Of a stretch of DNA of 64,000 nt, positions 10,911-20,800 are shown one piece after another. The stretch spans positions 682,001-746,000 of the forward strand of contig CBDFHG010000002.1 of assembly GCA_965247385.1 (NCBI GenBank), read 5' to 3'. The position numbers and the translations under genes are program-made. The notes under the pieces are model-generated. The model searched no databases. It saw only the letters and a program-made list of their open reading frames with translations, and was not told the origin of the DNA. The DNA is from Thermohalobaculum sp965247385 (GTDB lineage: Bacteria; Pseudomonadota; Alphaproteobacteria; Rhodobacterales; Rhodobacteraceae). Position 1 is the first letter of the stretch, and every line of letters begins with the position of its first letter.

Positions 10911-12419
10911 TCAGGTTTGAGCGAAACGCCAGGGGAGCAACTCGTCGAGCTTGGTGATTTTGTGATCGGCGATGCGACTGAGCACATCGGTCAGCCAGGC
11001 CTGGGGATCGACGCCGTTGAGCCTGGCGGTCTCGATCAGGGTATAGGCGATGGCGGCGGATTTACCGCCAGCCTCTGAGCCGACAAAAAGATAATTCTTG
11101 CGACCCAGGGCTATCGGCTTCATGGCGCGTTCGGCGGAATTGTTGTCGATCTCCAGAAAGCCGTGGTCGAGATACGGGCGCAGGCGCCTCATCCGGGTCA
11201 GGGCGTAGCGGATCGCCTTGGCGAGTTCGGACTTGCCGGAGATCTTTGGCAACCGGGTTTGCAGCCAGGCTTCCAGAGCATCGAAGATCGGTTTGGCGCG
11301 GGCTTGCCGGAGTTGGACCCGCTCAATGGGCAACCTGCCGCGGGCATCCTTCTCGACGACGTAGAGCCCGGCGATGCGCTTGATGGCTTCCTCGGCGATG
11401 ATCGAGCCCTCCGACTGGAAGACATCGGTGAACTTGCGCCGGATATGGGCCATGCAGGCGACTTCATCGACACCACCGGATCGGTAGAGCTCGTTGAACC
11501 CGGCATAGCCGTCCGCGTGCATCCAGCCCTTGTACCCGGCCAGGTGTTTGGTGGGGTGCTCGCCCTTGCGATCGACGGTGAACTGATACCATGCCGCTGG
11601 TGGGTCGGCGCCGCCCCATGGCCGTTCGTCGCGAACATAGGTCCAGATCCGGGCGGTCTTGCATTTGCCGGTGCCCTTCACCTGCATCTTCAGGGTGGTG
11701 TCGTCGGCAAAGATCGCCTGGCCGCGCTGAACATGGCGCCCGACCATATCAGCCAATGGTTCCAGCAGTGCCGCCGATTTGCCGACCCAGTCGGACAGGG
11801 TCGAGCGGTCGAGATCAATGCCGTCGCGATCGAATATCCGGGACTGGCGATAGAGCGGGAGGTGATCGGCATACTTCGAGACCAGCACATGGGCCAGCAG
11901 GCCCGGGCCGGGACGACCCCGCTCGATCGGGCGCGAGGGCAATGGTGCCTGGCAGATCGCCTCGCAACACGTGCAAGCCATGCGGGGCCGGACAAAGCGG
12001 TTCACGATGAACCGGCCAGGGACGTATTCCAGCTCTTCGGTGACATCTTCGCCGAGTTTCTTCAGAACCTCGCCGCACTTGCCGCAGGCCTCGCCGGGCG
12101 ACAGCACTTGCTCGTTGCGCGGCAAGCTGTCCGGCAACGGTTTGCGCTTTGGTTTGTTCTTCGGCCCGGCGACAGTATCAGGCGACGCAGGCGGCGCGAT
12201 CTTCGCCGCCGCGATCTCTTCCTCTTCGAGCCCGAGTTCAAGCTGATCCATCGTCTCCGACTTCGAGCCAAACCGATGGCGGCGATGACCGGCGAGCTGG
12301 TGTTCCAGCTTGGCGATCCGGAGCGCCTGGGACTTGACCGTCGCCACCAATTGCCCCGCGAACACCCTCAATTCCGAGGGATTATCGGGCAGTGATTTGG
12401 TCTGGTCCAGCATAGCCAT
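10911..12419 (-). CDS. tnpC: IS66-family transposase TnpC
   Basis: A full-length 502-residue IS66 transposase. It has an N-terminal coiled-coil start (KSQALRIAKLEHQLAGHRRHRFGSKSE), a zinc-binding segment with CGKCGE and CTCC pairs (about residues 108-150), and a catalytic domain with FADDTTLKM, HADGYAGFNELY and the final EIDNNSAERAMKP motif. The C-terminal LPWRF segment is typical of family ends. It lies downstream of tnpB with a 68-bp gap. Confidence 0.88.
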   Translation of the reverse strand: MAMLDQTKSLPDNPSELRVFAGQLVATVKSQALRIAKLEHQLAGHRRHRFGSKSETMDQLELGLEEEEIAAAKIAPPASPDTVAGPKNKPKRKPLPDSLPRNEQVLSPGEACGKCGEVLKKLGEDVTEELEYVPGRFIVNRFVRPRMACTCCEAICQAPLPSRPIERGRPGPGLLAHVLVSKYADHLPLYRQSRIFDRDGIDLDRSTLSDWVGKSAALLEPLADMVGRHVQRGQAIFADDTTLKMQVKGTGKCKTARIWTYVRDERPWGGADPPAAWYQFTVDRKGEHPTKHLAGYKGWMHADGYAGFNELYRSGGVDEVACMAHIRRKFTDVFQSEGSIIAEEAIKRIAGLYVVEKDARGRLPIERVQLRQARAKPIFDALEAWLQTRLPKISGKSELAKAIRYALTRMRRLRPYLDHGFLEIDNNSAERAMKPIALGRKNYLFVGSEAGGKSAAIAYTLIETARLNGVDPQAWLTDVLSRIADHKITKLDELLPWRFAQT

Positions 12420-12487
12420 TCTATACCAGAACGGGACACTGAAGGGAATCCCTAAAGCGTCATATTTCTCTGTTTTTGTTCAAAAAA

Positions 12488-12835
12488 TCATCCTGCCGTC
12501 AGGGGTCGCCAGGTGCGCAGCGGCGCGCGCCAGTCGATGCCCTCCAACAGCATCGCCAGTTGCGCCGATGTCACCGACAACCTGCCATGCGCCGGCGATG
12601 GCCAGACGAACCTGCCGCGCTCCAGACGCCTGGAAAACAGACACGCCCCTTGCCCGTCCCACCATATGACCTTGATCAGATCGCCGCGCCGTCCCCGGAA
12701 CACGAACAGGTGCCCGGAATACGGGTCCTGCTCCAGAACCTTCTCGGGCAGCGCCGACAAACCGTTGAACCCCTTGCGCATATCGGTAACGCCAGCCGCC
12801 AGCCAGACCTTCGTCTGCACGGCAACCGGGATCAT
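12488..12835 (-). CDS. tnpB: IS66-family accessory protein TnpB
   Basis: A 115-residue IS66 Orf2 protein. The family pattern VWLAAGVTDMRKGFNGL, the FVFRGRRGDLIKVIWWDGQG core and the RRLERGRFVWP segment are all visible. Its ATG overlaps the tnpA stop (ATGA at 12832-12835), the usual translational coupling in IS66 elements. Confidence 0.9.
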   Translation of the reverse strand: MIPVAVQTKVWLAAGVTDMRKGFNGLSALPEKVLEQDPYSGHLFVFRGRRGDLIKVIWWDGQGACLFSRRLERGRFVWPSPAHGRLSVTSAQLAMLLEGIDWRAPLRTWRPLTAG

Positions 12836-13187
12836 GCGCTCAGACCTCGCGCCAACAGCACCACCATGTCCGGATCAAAGGCACCGCTGAGCGTCAGACG
12901 ATGGCCCGATGCAAGGGCGATCTCGACCCGGCCGTCGCTGGATGGAATGATCGGCTCCGGCGCGGCGGTGACCGCAGTCGACATCACCTCGACAGGCAGG
13001 AAAATACCCCATCACCACCCGGCCCAAACCGCGGATCACGACGCCACCCGAACACCATGTTCGCGCTCAGCCCGTGATGGCGCGCCACCGACGCAACCGA
13101 AGCCCCTGGCTCAAGCGCCTCGGCCACAACACGCCGCTTGAACGCAGTCGAGTAGCTCCGACGATTGCCTCTACGATGATCCGTCAA
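12832..13187 (-). pseudogene. tnpA: IS66-family TnpA, one-base frame break
   Basis: The helix-turn-helix half reads GNRRSYSTAFKRRVVAEAL and SVARHHGLSANMVFGWRRDPRFG, starting from a probable TTG at 13187. Near the A4 run at 13001-13004 (TTTT on the coding strand) the frame moves by -1. The second half, FLPVEVMSTAV and VEIALASGHRLTLSGAFDPDMV, continues in the new frame to the TGA overlapping tnpB. The two halves together make a normal TnpA. This is either a disabling deletion or a slippage site. Confidence 0.75.
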
Positions 13188-13304
13188 GTTCAAGTGTCCG
13201 CGTAATTCAAACGGACACGATCGCCCGCGATCACCCGAAGGCTCGCACGCCAATCACAAACCCTTCAAGGGCGGGGAGACCGGACGGTTACTCTGAAGGA
13301 CAGT

Positions 13305-13655
13305 ACACTTCAGAAATACCGGGGCGACCTGGAACGGCGAATGGACAAGGTTATGGCTTGTCAGCCAACCAACAAAGACGGAATTCGCCTGCGCAAACGC
13401 TACGGCAAAGACCGTGACAGCCTGTTCACATTCATGACCGAACGCGACGTGCCGCCAACCAACAACGGCTCGGAACAAGCCATCCACCCCTCAACCACCT
13501 TGCGCAAGGTCACTGGGGGATTCCGCTCCAACCGGGGAGCCGACTTCTACGCCAACGTTCGCTCCGTCCTCAACACCGGAAAACGGCAAGGCCTGTCTGC
13601 TTTCCAGGCAATCCAGGCCACCATCGCTGGAAAATCATTGAGCCAACCGGGTTGA
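13305..13655 (+). pseudogene. IS66-type transposase, C-terminal fragment
   Basis: This is the end of a different IS66 transposase, on the opposite strand to the element at 10782. It reads GDLERRMDKVMACQPTNKDG, then RLRKRYGKDRDSLFTFMTERDVPPTNNGSEQAIHPS, then FRKVTGGFRSNRGADFYANVRSV. The NNGSEQA motif carries the last catalytic Glu. Everything before about codon 350 of a normal protein is missing. The fragment ends 25 bp before the stop codon of the giant gene, so no terminator for that gene lies between them. Confidence 0.8.
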
Positions 13656-13679
13656 GTAGTTACCGACAGGGATACGGCG

Positions 13680-14850
13680 CTAAAAGCGGACTTCGCCTTT
13701 CAGCATGATCGCGTGATCGGCGGCACCGTCGCTACTCTCGTGGCGCTCGCCGGTCAAATTCAGCTCAAACAACGCGCCAAGTTCCCATTCCATCCCCAGG
13801 CGATAATTTCTGGCAGAGTCGCCGAAGGTCACCTCGCTGTAGGGGGTCAGCAGACCGCGCCCGCCGAACGCGGGCAGCCCGTAGCCAAGGCGCAGGTCCA
13901 TGCGCGCGCCGTAATCCCGCTCGCCGTCGATCTTGTCGTGCAGGCCCTGTTGCCACAATCTTTGGGTGCCGCTGCCGGTCTTGCCGTAGCCGGGACTCAG
14001 GTTGAACGACAGCCCGCGCCCGTTTCCTCGCTCCAGGCGAATCAGGCCATTAACGCCCCAATCCCCATAGCTGTCCCGTCCCACCAGGGTGCGCGCCCGG
14101 CCTTCCAGGGTCATGCCCATGACCGGATTGCTGTAGCGCACGCCGCCACCCAGTTCGGCCCCGAAACCGGTCTCGCCGTCGCCGCCGTCATGCCGCACCC
14201 CGACCTCCAGGCTCGGCTCCAGCTGCGCCCCGTCTGCCAGCGTGTGCGTCCGGCTCCCTTCCAGGATCATCCGCACCCGCCGCGCGTCCACCGTCAGGGC
14301 TGCCATCTCATCGCTACCCTCCACTTCCATCTCCGTCAGCAAAGCGTCGCCCTTGAGCCGGAGCGTGGTCGCGCCCACCTTCAACAACCGGCCGAGGCCG
14401 CCCACGGCCACGGTGCGCATCTCGACATCGCTCGACGCTTGCTGCGTCTCATCGGCGATCTCCAGATCGCCCCAGCCGTAGCCCACGGTGGCCCACAGAT
14501 CCAGTTTCCCCGAAAGCGCGCTCCAGCCCACATAGGGATGGAAGCTGGTGAGGTCCAACTCATAATCACCGCTACGATCGGGGTCGCTGTAGTCCAGATC
14601 GACCCGACTCCAGGACACCGCCAGGCCGACCAGCAGGTCGTCGCGCAGGCGGGCGTCCGCGCCCAGATGGGCGCTGAACAGGTCGCCGTCCCAGTCCACC
14701 GCCCCGCCGGAACCGTCGAGGTTGCTGTAGTCGCCCGCACCCCAGAAGGCGAGCGAAGACAGACCGGGCGCGCCCGCCGCGGCGCGCGCATTCAGCGGCA
14801 AGACAAAGTCGCCGCCGCCGAGCAGATCTTTCAGGCTGAGCGTGCCGTCA
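13680..14850 (-). other. Autotransporter beta-barrel domain of the giant protein
   Basis: The last roughly 390 residues alternate polar and hydrophobic positions in the way of outer-membrane strands: AFWGAGDYSNLDG, LLVGLAVSWSRVDLDY, LDLWATVGYGWGDLEI, FGAELGGGVRYSNPV, GLSFNLSPGYG, and a final strand AIMLKGEVRF. The terminal Phe is the usual signal for the BAM insertion machinery. This resembles the PF03797 autotransporter domain. A linker with HTVGAIARRVTQARADGG (about 14,960) precedes it. Confidence 0.85.
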
Positions 14851-17800
14851 GCCATAGCTTGCCCGTGGCTGGCGAGCGCGCCGGCCACGCCGGCCACGGT
14901 GGTCTGGCCGCCGAGATTGAAACTGCCCGCGCTATCGGTGCCGCCGTCAGCGCGAGCTTGTGTCACGCGCCGCGCAATCGCGCCCACCGTGTGGCCGACG
15001 ATGGCGCGGGCCACTTCCGGCAGAATCGTGCGGTTGAGGTCGGCTGGTTCAGGCGCGGGGCCCGCGGCTGTGCCGGTTATGCTGGTCTCGGCAACGGGAT
15101 TGCCGGCGAGGTCGGTCACGCTGCCCTTGGCAAGGGTCAGGGTGAAGGCTGTCGCTCGCGGGGTGATGCTGATGGTGTAGGTGGTGCCATTGCTTGCCTT
15201 GTCACTCGCGCTTGCCCGGCGAGTCGCTCGCGGGGTGATGCTGATGGTGGTGCTGGGGGCGCTGGCCGGGGTCACACTATTCACCACGACGTCGCCGGAC
15301 GCCACAATGTCTTTGGAAACGGAGAAATCATCCACCGCCAAACCGGTTACCGCCTCGGAGAAGGTAATGTCGTAATCCTGCGCCGTGCCAATCACACCTT
15401 CGGCAATGGTGCCAATCACATCTTCGGCAATGGCGCCAATCACATCTTCGGCAATGGTGCCGAGGGTCACCGTCGGCGGAGTGGTGTCCATCAGAGTCCT
15501 TGCAGAAAACTCTGTAGAAGTAATCATCCCAGCAGAATTTATTGCTGTAATGGTATACTTGTACTCTGTGTCAGCATCCAGGTTCTCATCAGTGGCAGTC
15601 AATGCATTGCCTGAAAACACTACTACATCAGCACCGCCATCAACAACTCTGGTCAGGGTATAACTTTCGGCATTATCCACTGCACCCCATGAGAGTGCTA
15701 TGCTGGTATCAGTGATTGTTCCTTCAGAAAGTACAGTTGGTTCAGGCGGGGTCGCGGCCACGGTGACGGTGAAGGTCTGGCTGTCGGATTCGCCAAGGGT
15801 GTTGCTACCATTGTTGTCGGTCACCGTGTAGGTCAGGGTGGTGGCGCTCGCCGCCTCGGTCGGCGTGCCCGTGAGCTTGCGGGTGTCCTCATCGAACCTC
15901 AGACCCGCCGGCAGGGCGGCGCCCCCCGGCCCGGTCAGGGTGTAGCGCAGGGTGCCGGTGCCGCCGATGCCCTCCGGCAGGGTCACGTCGACCGCCGTAC
16001 CCACGGTATAGAACTGGTCGTCCGGCTTGTCGGGCAGCGCCACGTCGTCGTTCACGGTGACGGTGAAGGTCTGGCTGGCGGTGGCGTCATTGGTGTCGGT
16101 CACTGTGTAGGTCAGCACGGTGCTCGCCGCCGCGGTCGGCGTGCCGGACAGTGTGCGTGTGCCGGCGTTAAAGTCCAGTCCGTCCGGCAGGTCGGCACCC
16201 GCCGGCCCGGTCAGGGTGTAGCTCAGGGTGCCGGTGCCGCCGGTGGCCGCCGACAGGGCCAGGGGGGTGATCAGCGTGCCCGCGGTATAGCTCTGGGCGG
16301 GCGGCGCGCTCAGCGCCAGGCCGTCGCTCACGGTGACCATGAAGGTCTGGCTGGTGGTGGCACCATTGGCGTCGGTCACCGTGTAGGTCAGTTCGGTGAT
16401 CGCCGCCGCGGTCGGCGTGCCCGTGAGCCTGCGGCTGGCCGAATTGAAGGTCAGACCCGCCGGCGGATCGGTCAGGGCGTAGATCAGGGGCGCGGTGCCG
16501 CCGGTCGCTTCCGGCAGCTCCAGGTCGGTGATCGTCGTGTCCAGGGTATAGCCCTGGTCGCCCGCCGTGGTCAGCACCAGGCCGTCGTTCACGGTGACGG
16601 TGAAGGTCTGGCTGGTGCTGGCACCATTGGCGTCGGTCACTGTGTAGGTCAGCACGGTGCTCGCCGCCGCGGTCGGCGTGCCGGACAGTGTGCGTGTGCC
16701 GGCGTTAAAGTCCAGTCCGTCCGGCAGGTCGGCACCCGCCGGCCCGGTCAGGGTGTAGCTCAGGGTGCCGGTGCCGCCGGTGGCCGCCGACAGGGCCAGG
16801 GGGGTGATCAGCGTGCCCGCGGTATAGCTCTGGGCGGGCGGCGCGCTCAGCGCCAGGCCGTCGCTCACGGTGACCATGAAGGTCTGGCTGGTGGTGGCAC
16901 CATTGGCGTCGGTCACCGTGTAGGTCAGTTCGGTGATCGCCGCCGCGGTCGGCGTGCCCGTGAGCCTGCGGCTGGCCGAATTGAAGGTCAGACCCGCCGG
17001 CGGATCGGTCAGGGCGTAGGTCAGGGGCGCGGTGCCGCCGGTCGCTTCCGGCAGCTCCAGGTCGGTGATCGTCGTGTCCAGGGTATAGCCCTGGGCACCC
17101 GGCGCGTTCAGCGCCAGGCCGTCGTTCACGGTGACGGTGAAGGTCTGGCTGGTGCTGGCGTCATTGGCGTCGGTCACCGTGTAGGTCAGTTCGGTGATCG
17201 CCGCCGCGGTCGGCGTGCCCGTGAGCCTGCGGCTGGCCGAATTGAAGGTCAGACCCGCCGGCGGATCGGTCAGGGCGTAGGTCAGGGGCGCGGTGCCGCC
17301 GGTCGCTTCCGGCAGGATCAGGGCGTCGATTGCCGTGTCCAGGGTATAGCCCTGGTCGCCCGGCGCGGGCAGCGTCACGCCGTCGTTCACGGTGACATCA
17401 AAGGTCTGGCTGGTGCTGGCACCATTGGCGTCGGTCACTGTGTAGGTCAGCACGGTGCTCGCCGCCGCGGTCGGCGTGCCGGACAGCGTGCGGCTGGCTG
17501 CGGTAAAGGTCAGACCCGTCGGCAGCCCGGTCAGGGTGTAGGTCAGGGTGCCGGTGCCACCGCTGGCTTCCAGCAGGACCAGGTCGGTGATCGCCGTGTC
17601 CACGGTATAGCTCTGGTCGTCCGGCGCGGTCAGCGCCAGGCTGTCGTTCACGGTGACCATGAAGGTCTGGCTGGTGCTGGCACCATTGGCGTCGGTCACC
17701 GTGTAGGTCAGTTCGGTGATCGCCGCCGTGCCCGGCGTGCCGGACAGCGTGCGGGTGCCGGCGTCAAAGCGCAGCCCGTCCGGCGGATCGGTCAGGGCGT

Positions 17801-20800
17801 AGGTCAGGGGCGCGGTGCCGCCGGTGGCCGCCGGCAGGGTCACGTCGACCGCCGTGTCCACGGTATAGCCCTGGTTGTCCACCGCCGCGCTCAGCACCAG
17901 GCGGCCGTTCACGGTGACGGTGAAGGTCTGGCTGGTGCTGGCGTCATTGGCGTCGGTCACCGTGTAGGTCAGTTCGGTGATCGCCGCCGTGCCCGGCGTG
18001 CCGGACAGCGTGCGGGTGCCGGCGTCAAAGCGCAGCCCGTCCGGCGGATCGGTCAGGGCGTAGATCAGGGGCGCGGTGCCGCCGGTCGCTTCCGGCAGCT
18101 CCAGGTCGGTGATCGCCGTGTCCAGGGTATAGCCCTGGGCACCCGGCGCGTTCAGCGCCAGGCCGTCGTTCACGGTGACGGTGAAGGTCTGGCTGGCGGT
18201 GGCGTCATTGGTGTCGGTCACCGTGTAGGTCAGTTCGGTGATCGCCGCCGCGGTCGGCGTGCCCGTGAGCCTGCGGCTGGCCGAATTGAAGGTCAGACCC
18301 GCCGGCGGATCGGTCAGGGCGTAGGTCAGGGGCGCGGTGCCGCCGGTCGCTTCCGGCAGGATCAGGGCGTCGATTGCCGTGTCCAGGGTATAGCCCTGGG
18401 CACCCGGCGCGTTCAGCGCCAGGCCGTCGTTCACGGTGACGGTGAAGGTCTGGCTGGCGGTGGCGTCATTGGTGTCGGTCACTGTGTAGGTCAGCACGGT
18501 GCTCGCCGCCGCGGTCGGCGTGCCGGACAGCGTGCGGCTGGCTGCGGTAAAGGTCAGACCCGTCGGCAGGTCGGCACCCGCCGGCCCGGTCAGGGTGTAG
18601 CTCGGGGTGCCGGTGCCGCCGGTGGCCGCCGACAGGGCCAGGGGGGTGATCAGCGTGCCCGCGGTATAGCTCTGGGCGGGCGGCGCGCTCAGCGCCAGGC
18701 CGTCGCTCACGGTGACCATGAAGGTCTGGCTGGTGGTGGCGTCATTGGCGTCGGTCACCGTGTAGGTCAGCACGGTGACATCGGCCATGCCCGGCGTGCC
18801 GGACAGCGTGCGGTTGGTCGGATTGAAGGCCAGACCCGCCGGCGGATCGGTCAGGGCGTAGATCAGGGGCGCGGTGCCGCCGGTCGCTTCCGGCAGCTCC
18901 AGGTCGGTGATCGTCGTGTCCAGGGTATAGCCCTGGGCACCCGGCGCGTTCAGCGCCAGGCCGTCGTTCACGGTGACGGTGAAGGTCTGGCTGGTGCTGG
19001 CGTCATTGGCGTCGGTCACCGTGTAGGTCAGTTCGGTGATCGCCGCCGCGGTCGGCGTGCCCGTGAGCCTGCGGCTGGCCGAATTGAAGGTCAGACCCGC
19101 CGGCGGATCGGTCAGGGCGTAGGTCAGGGGCGCGGTGCCGCCGGTCGCTTCCGGCAGGATCAGGGCGTCGATTGCCGTGTCCAGGGTATAGCCCTGGTCG
19201 CCCGGCGCGGGCAGCGTCACGCCGTCGTTCACGGTGACATCAAAGGTCTGGCTGGTGCTGGCACCATTGGCGTCGGTCACTGTGTAGGTCAGCACGGTGC
19301 TCGCCGCCGCGGTCGGCGTGCCGGACAGCGTGCGGCTGGCTGCGGTAAAGGTCAGACCCGTCGGCAGCCCGGTCAGGGTGTAGCTCAGGGTGCCGGTGCC
19401 ACCGCTGGCTTCCAGCAGGACCAGGTCGGTGATCGCCGTGTCCACGGTATAGCTCTGGTCGTCCGGCGCGGTCAGCGCCAGGCTGTCGTTCACGGTGACG
19501 GTGACGGTCTGGCTGGTGCTGGCGTCATTGGCGTCGGTCACCGTGTAGGTCAGTTCGGTGATCGCCGCCGTGCCCGGCGTGCCGGACAGCGTGCGGGTGC
19601 CGGCGTCAAAGCGCAGCCCGTCCGGCGGATCGGTCAGGGCGTAGATCAGGGGCGCGGTGCCGCCGGTCGCTTCCGGCAGTTCCAGGTCGGTGATCGCCGT
19701 GTCCAGGGTATAGCCCTGGGCACCCGGCGCGTTCAGCGCCAGGCCGTCGTTCACGGTGACGGTGAAGGTCTGGCTGGCGGTGGCGTCATTGGTGTCGGTC
19801 ACTGTGTAGGTCAGCACGGTGCTCGCCGCCGCGGTCGGCGTGCCGGACAGCGTGCGGCTGGCTGCGGTAAAGGTCAGACCCGTCGGCAGCCCGGTCAGGG
19901 TGTAGGTCAGGGTGCCGGTGCCACCGCTGGCTTCCAGCAGGGCCAGGTCGGTGATCGCCGTGTCCACGGTATAGCTCTGGTCGTCCGGCGCGGTCAGCGC
20001 CAGGCTGTCGTTCACGGTGACGGTGAAGGTCTGGCTGGTGCTGGCACCATTGGCGTCGGTCACCGTGTAGGTCAGTTCGGTGATCGCCGCCGTGCCCGGC
20101 GTGCCGGACAGCGTGCGGGTGCCGGCGTCAAAGCGCAGCCCGTCCGGCAGATTGGTCAGGGCGTAGGTCAGGGGCGCGGTGCCGCCGGTGGCCGCCGGCA
20201 GCTCCAGCTCGGTGATCGTCGTGCCCAGGGTATAGCCCTGGTCGCCCGCCGTGGTCAGCACCAGGCCGTCGTTCACGGTGACGGTGAAGGTCTGGCTGGC
20301 GGTGGCGTCATTGGTGTCGGTCACTGTGTAGGTCAGCACGGTGCTCGCCGCCGCGGTCGGCGTGCCGGACAGCGTGCGGCTGGCTGCGGTAAAGGTCAGA
20401 CCCGTCGGCAGCCCGGTCAGGGTGTAGGTCAGGGTGCCGGTGCCACCGCTGGCTTCCAGCAGGACCAGGTCGGTGATCGCCGTGTCCACGGTATAGCTCT
20501 GGTCGTCCGGCGCGGTCAGCGCCAGGCTGTCGTTCACGGTGACGGTGAAGGTCTGGCTGGTGCTGGCGTCATTGGCGTCGGTCACCGTGTAGGTCAGTTC
20601 GGTGATCGCCGCCGTGCCCGGCGTGCCGGACAGCGTGCGGGTGCCGGCGTCAAAGCGCAGCCCGTCCGGCGGATCGGTCAGGGCGTAGGTCAGGGGCGCG
20701 GTGCCGCCGGTCGCTTCCGGCAGGATCAGGGCGTCGATTGCCGTGTCCAGGGTATAGCCCTGGTCGCCCGGCGCGGGCAGCGTCACGCCGTCGTTCACGG

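Larger units (their letters stand above)
10782..13215 (-). mobile_element. IS66-family element (tnpA, tnpB, tnpC)
   Basis: Three genes in the standard IS66 order are read on the minus strand: tnpA (13187 to 12832), tnpB (12835 to 12488) and tnpC (12419 to 10911). The exact termini are uncertain. GTGTCCG occurs at about 10782 and, inverted, at about 13215, and these are taken as provisional ends. tnpA carries a frame break, so transposition competence is doubtful unless the shift is programmed. Confidence 0.7.

Noticed and set aside
13713..15614. A 633-codon plus-strand frame opposite the beta-barrel and end of the giant gene
   Set aside because: The minus-strand frame encodes a convincing barrel with terminal Phe. 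The plus-strand product has no family features and a composition typical of antisense reading.
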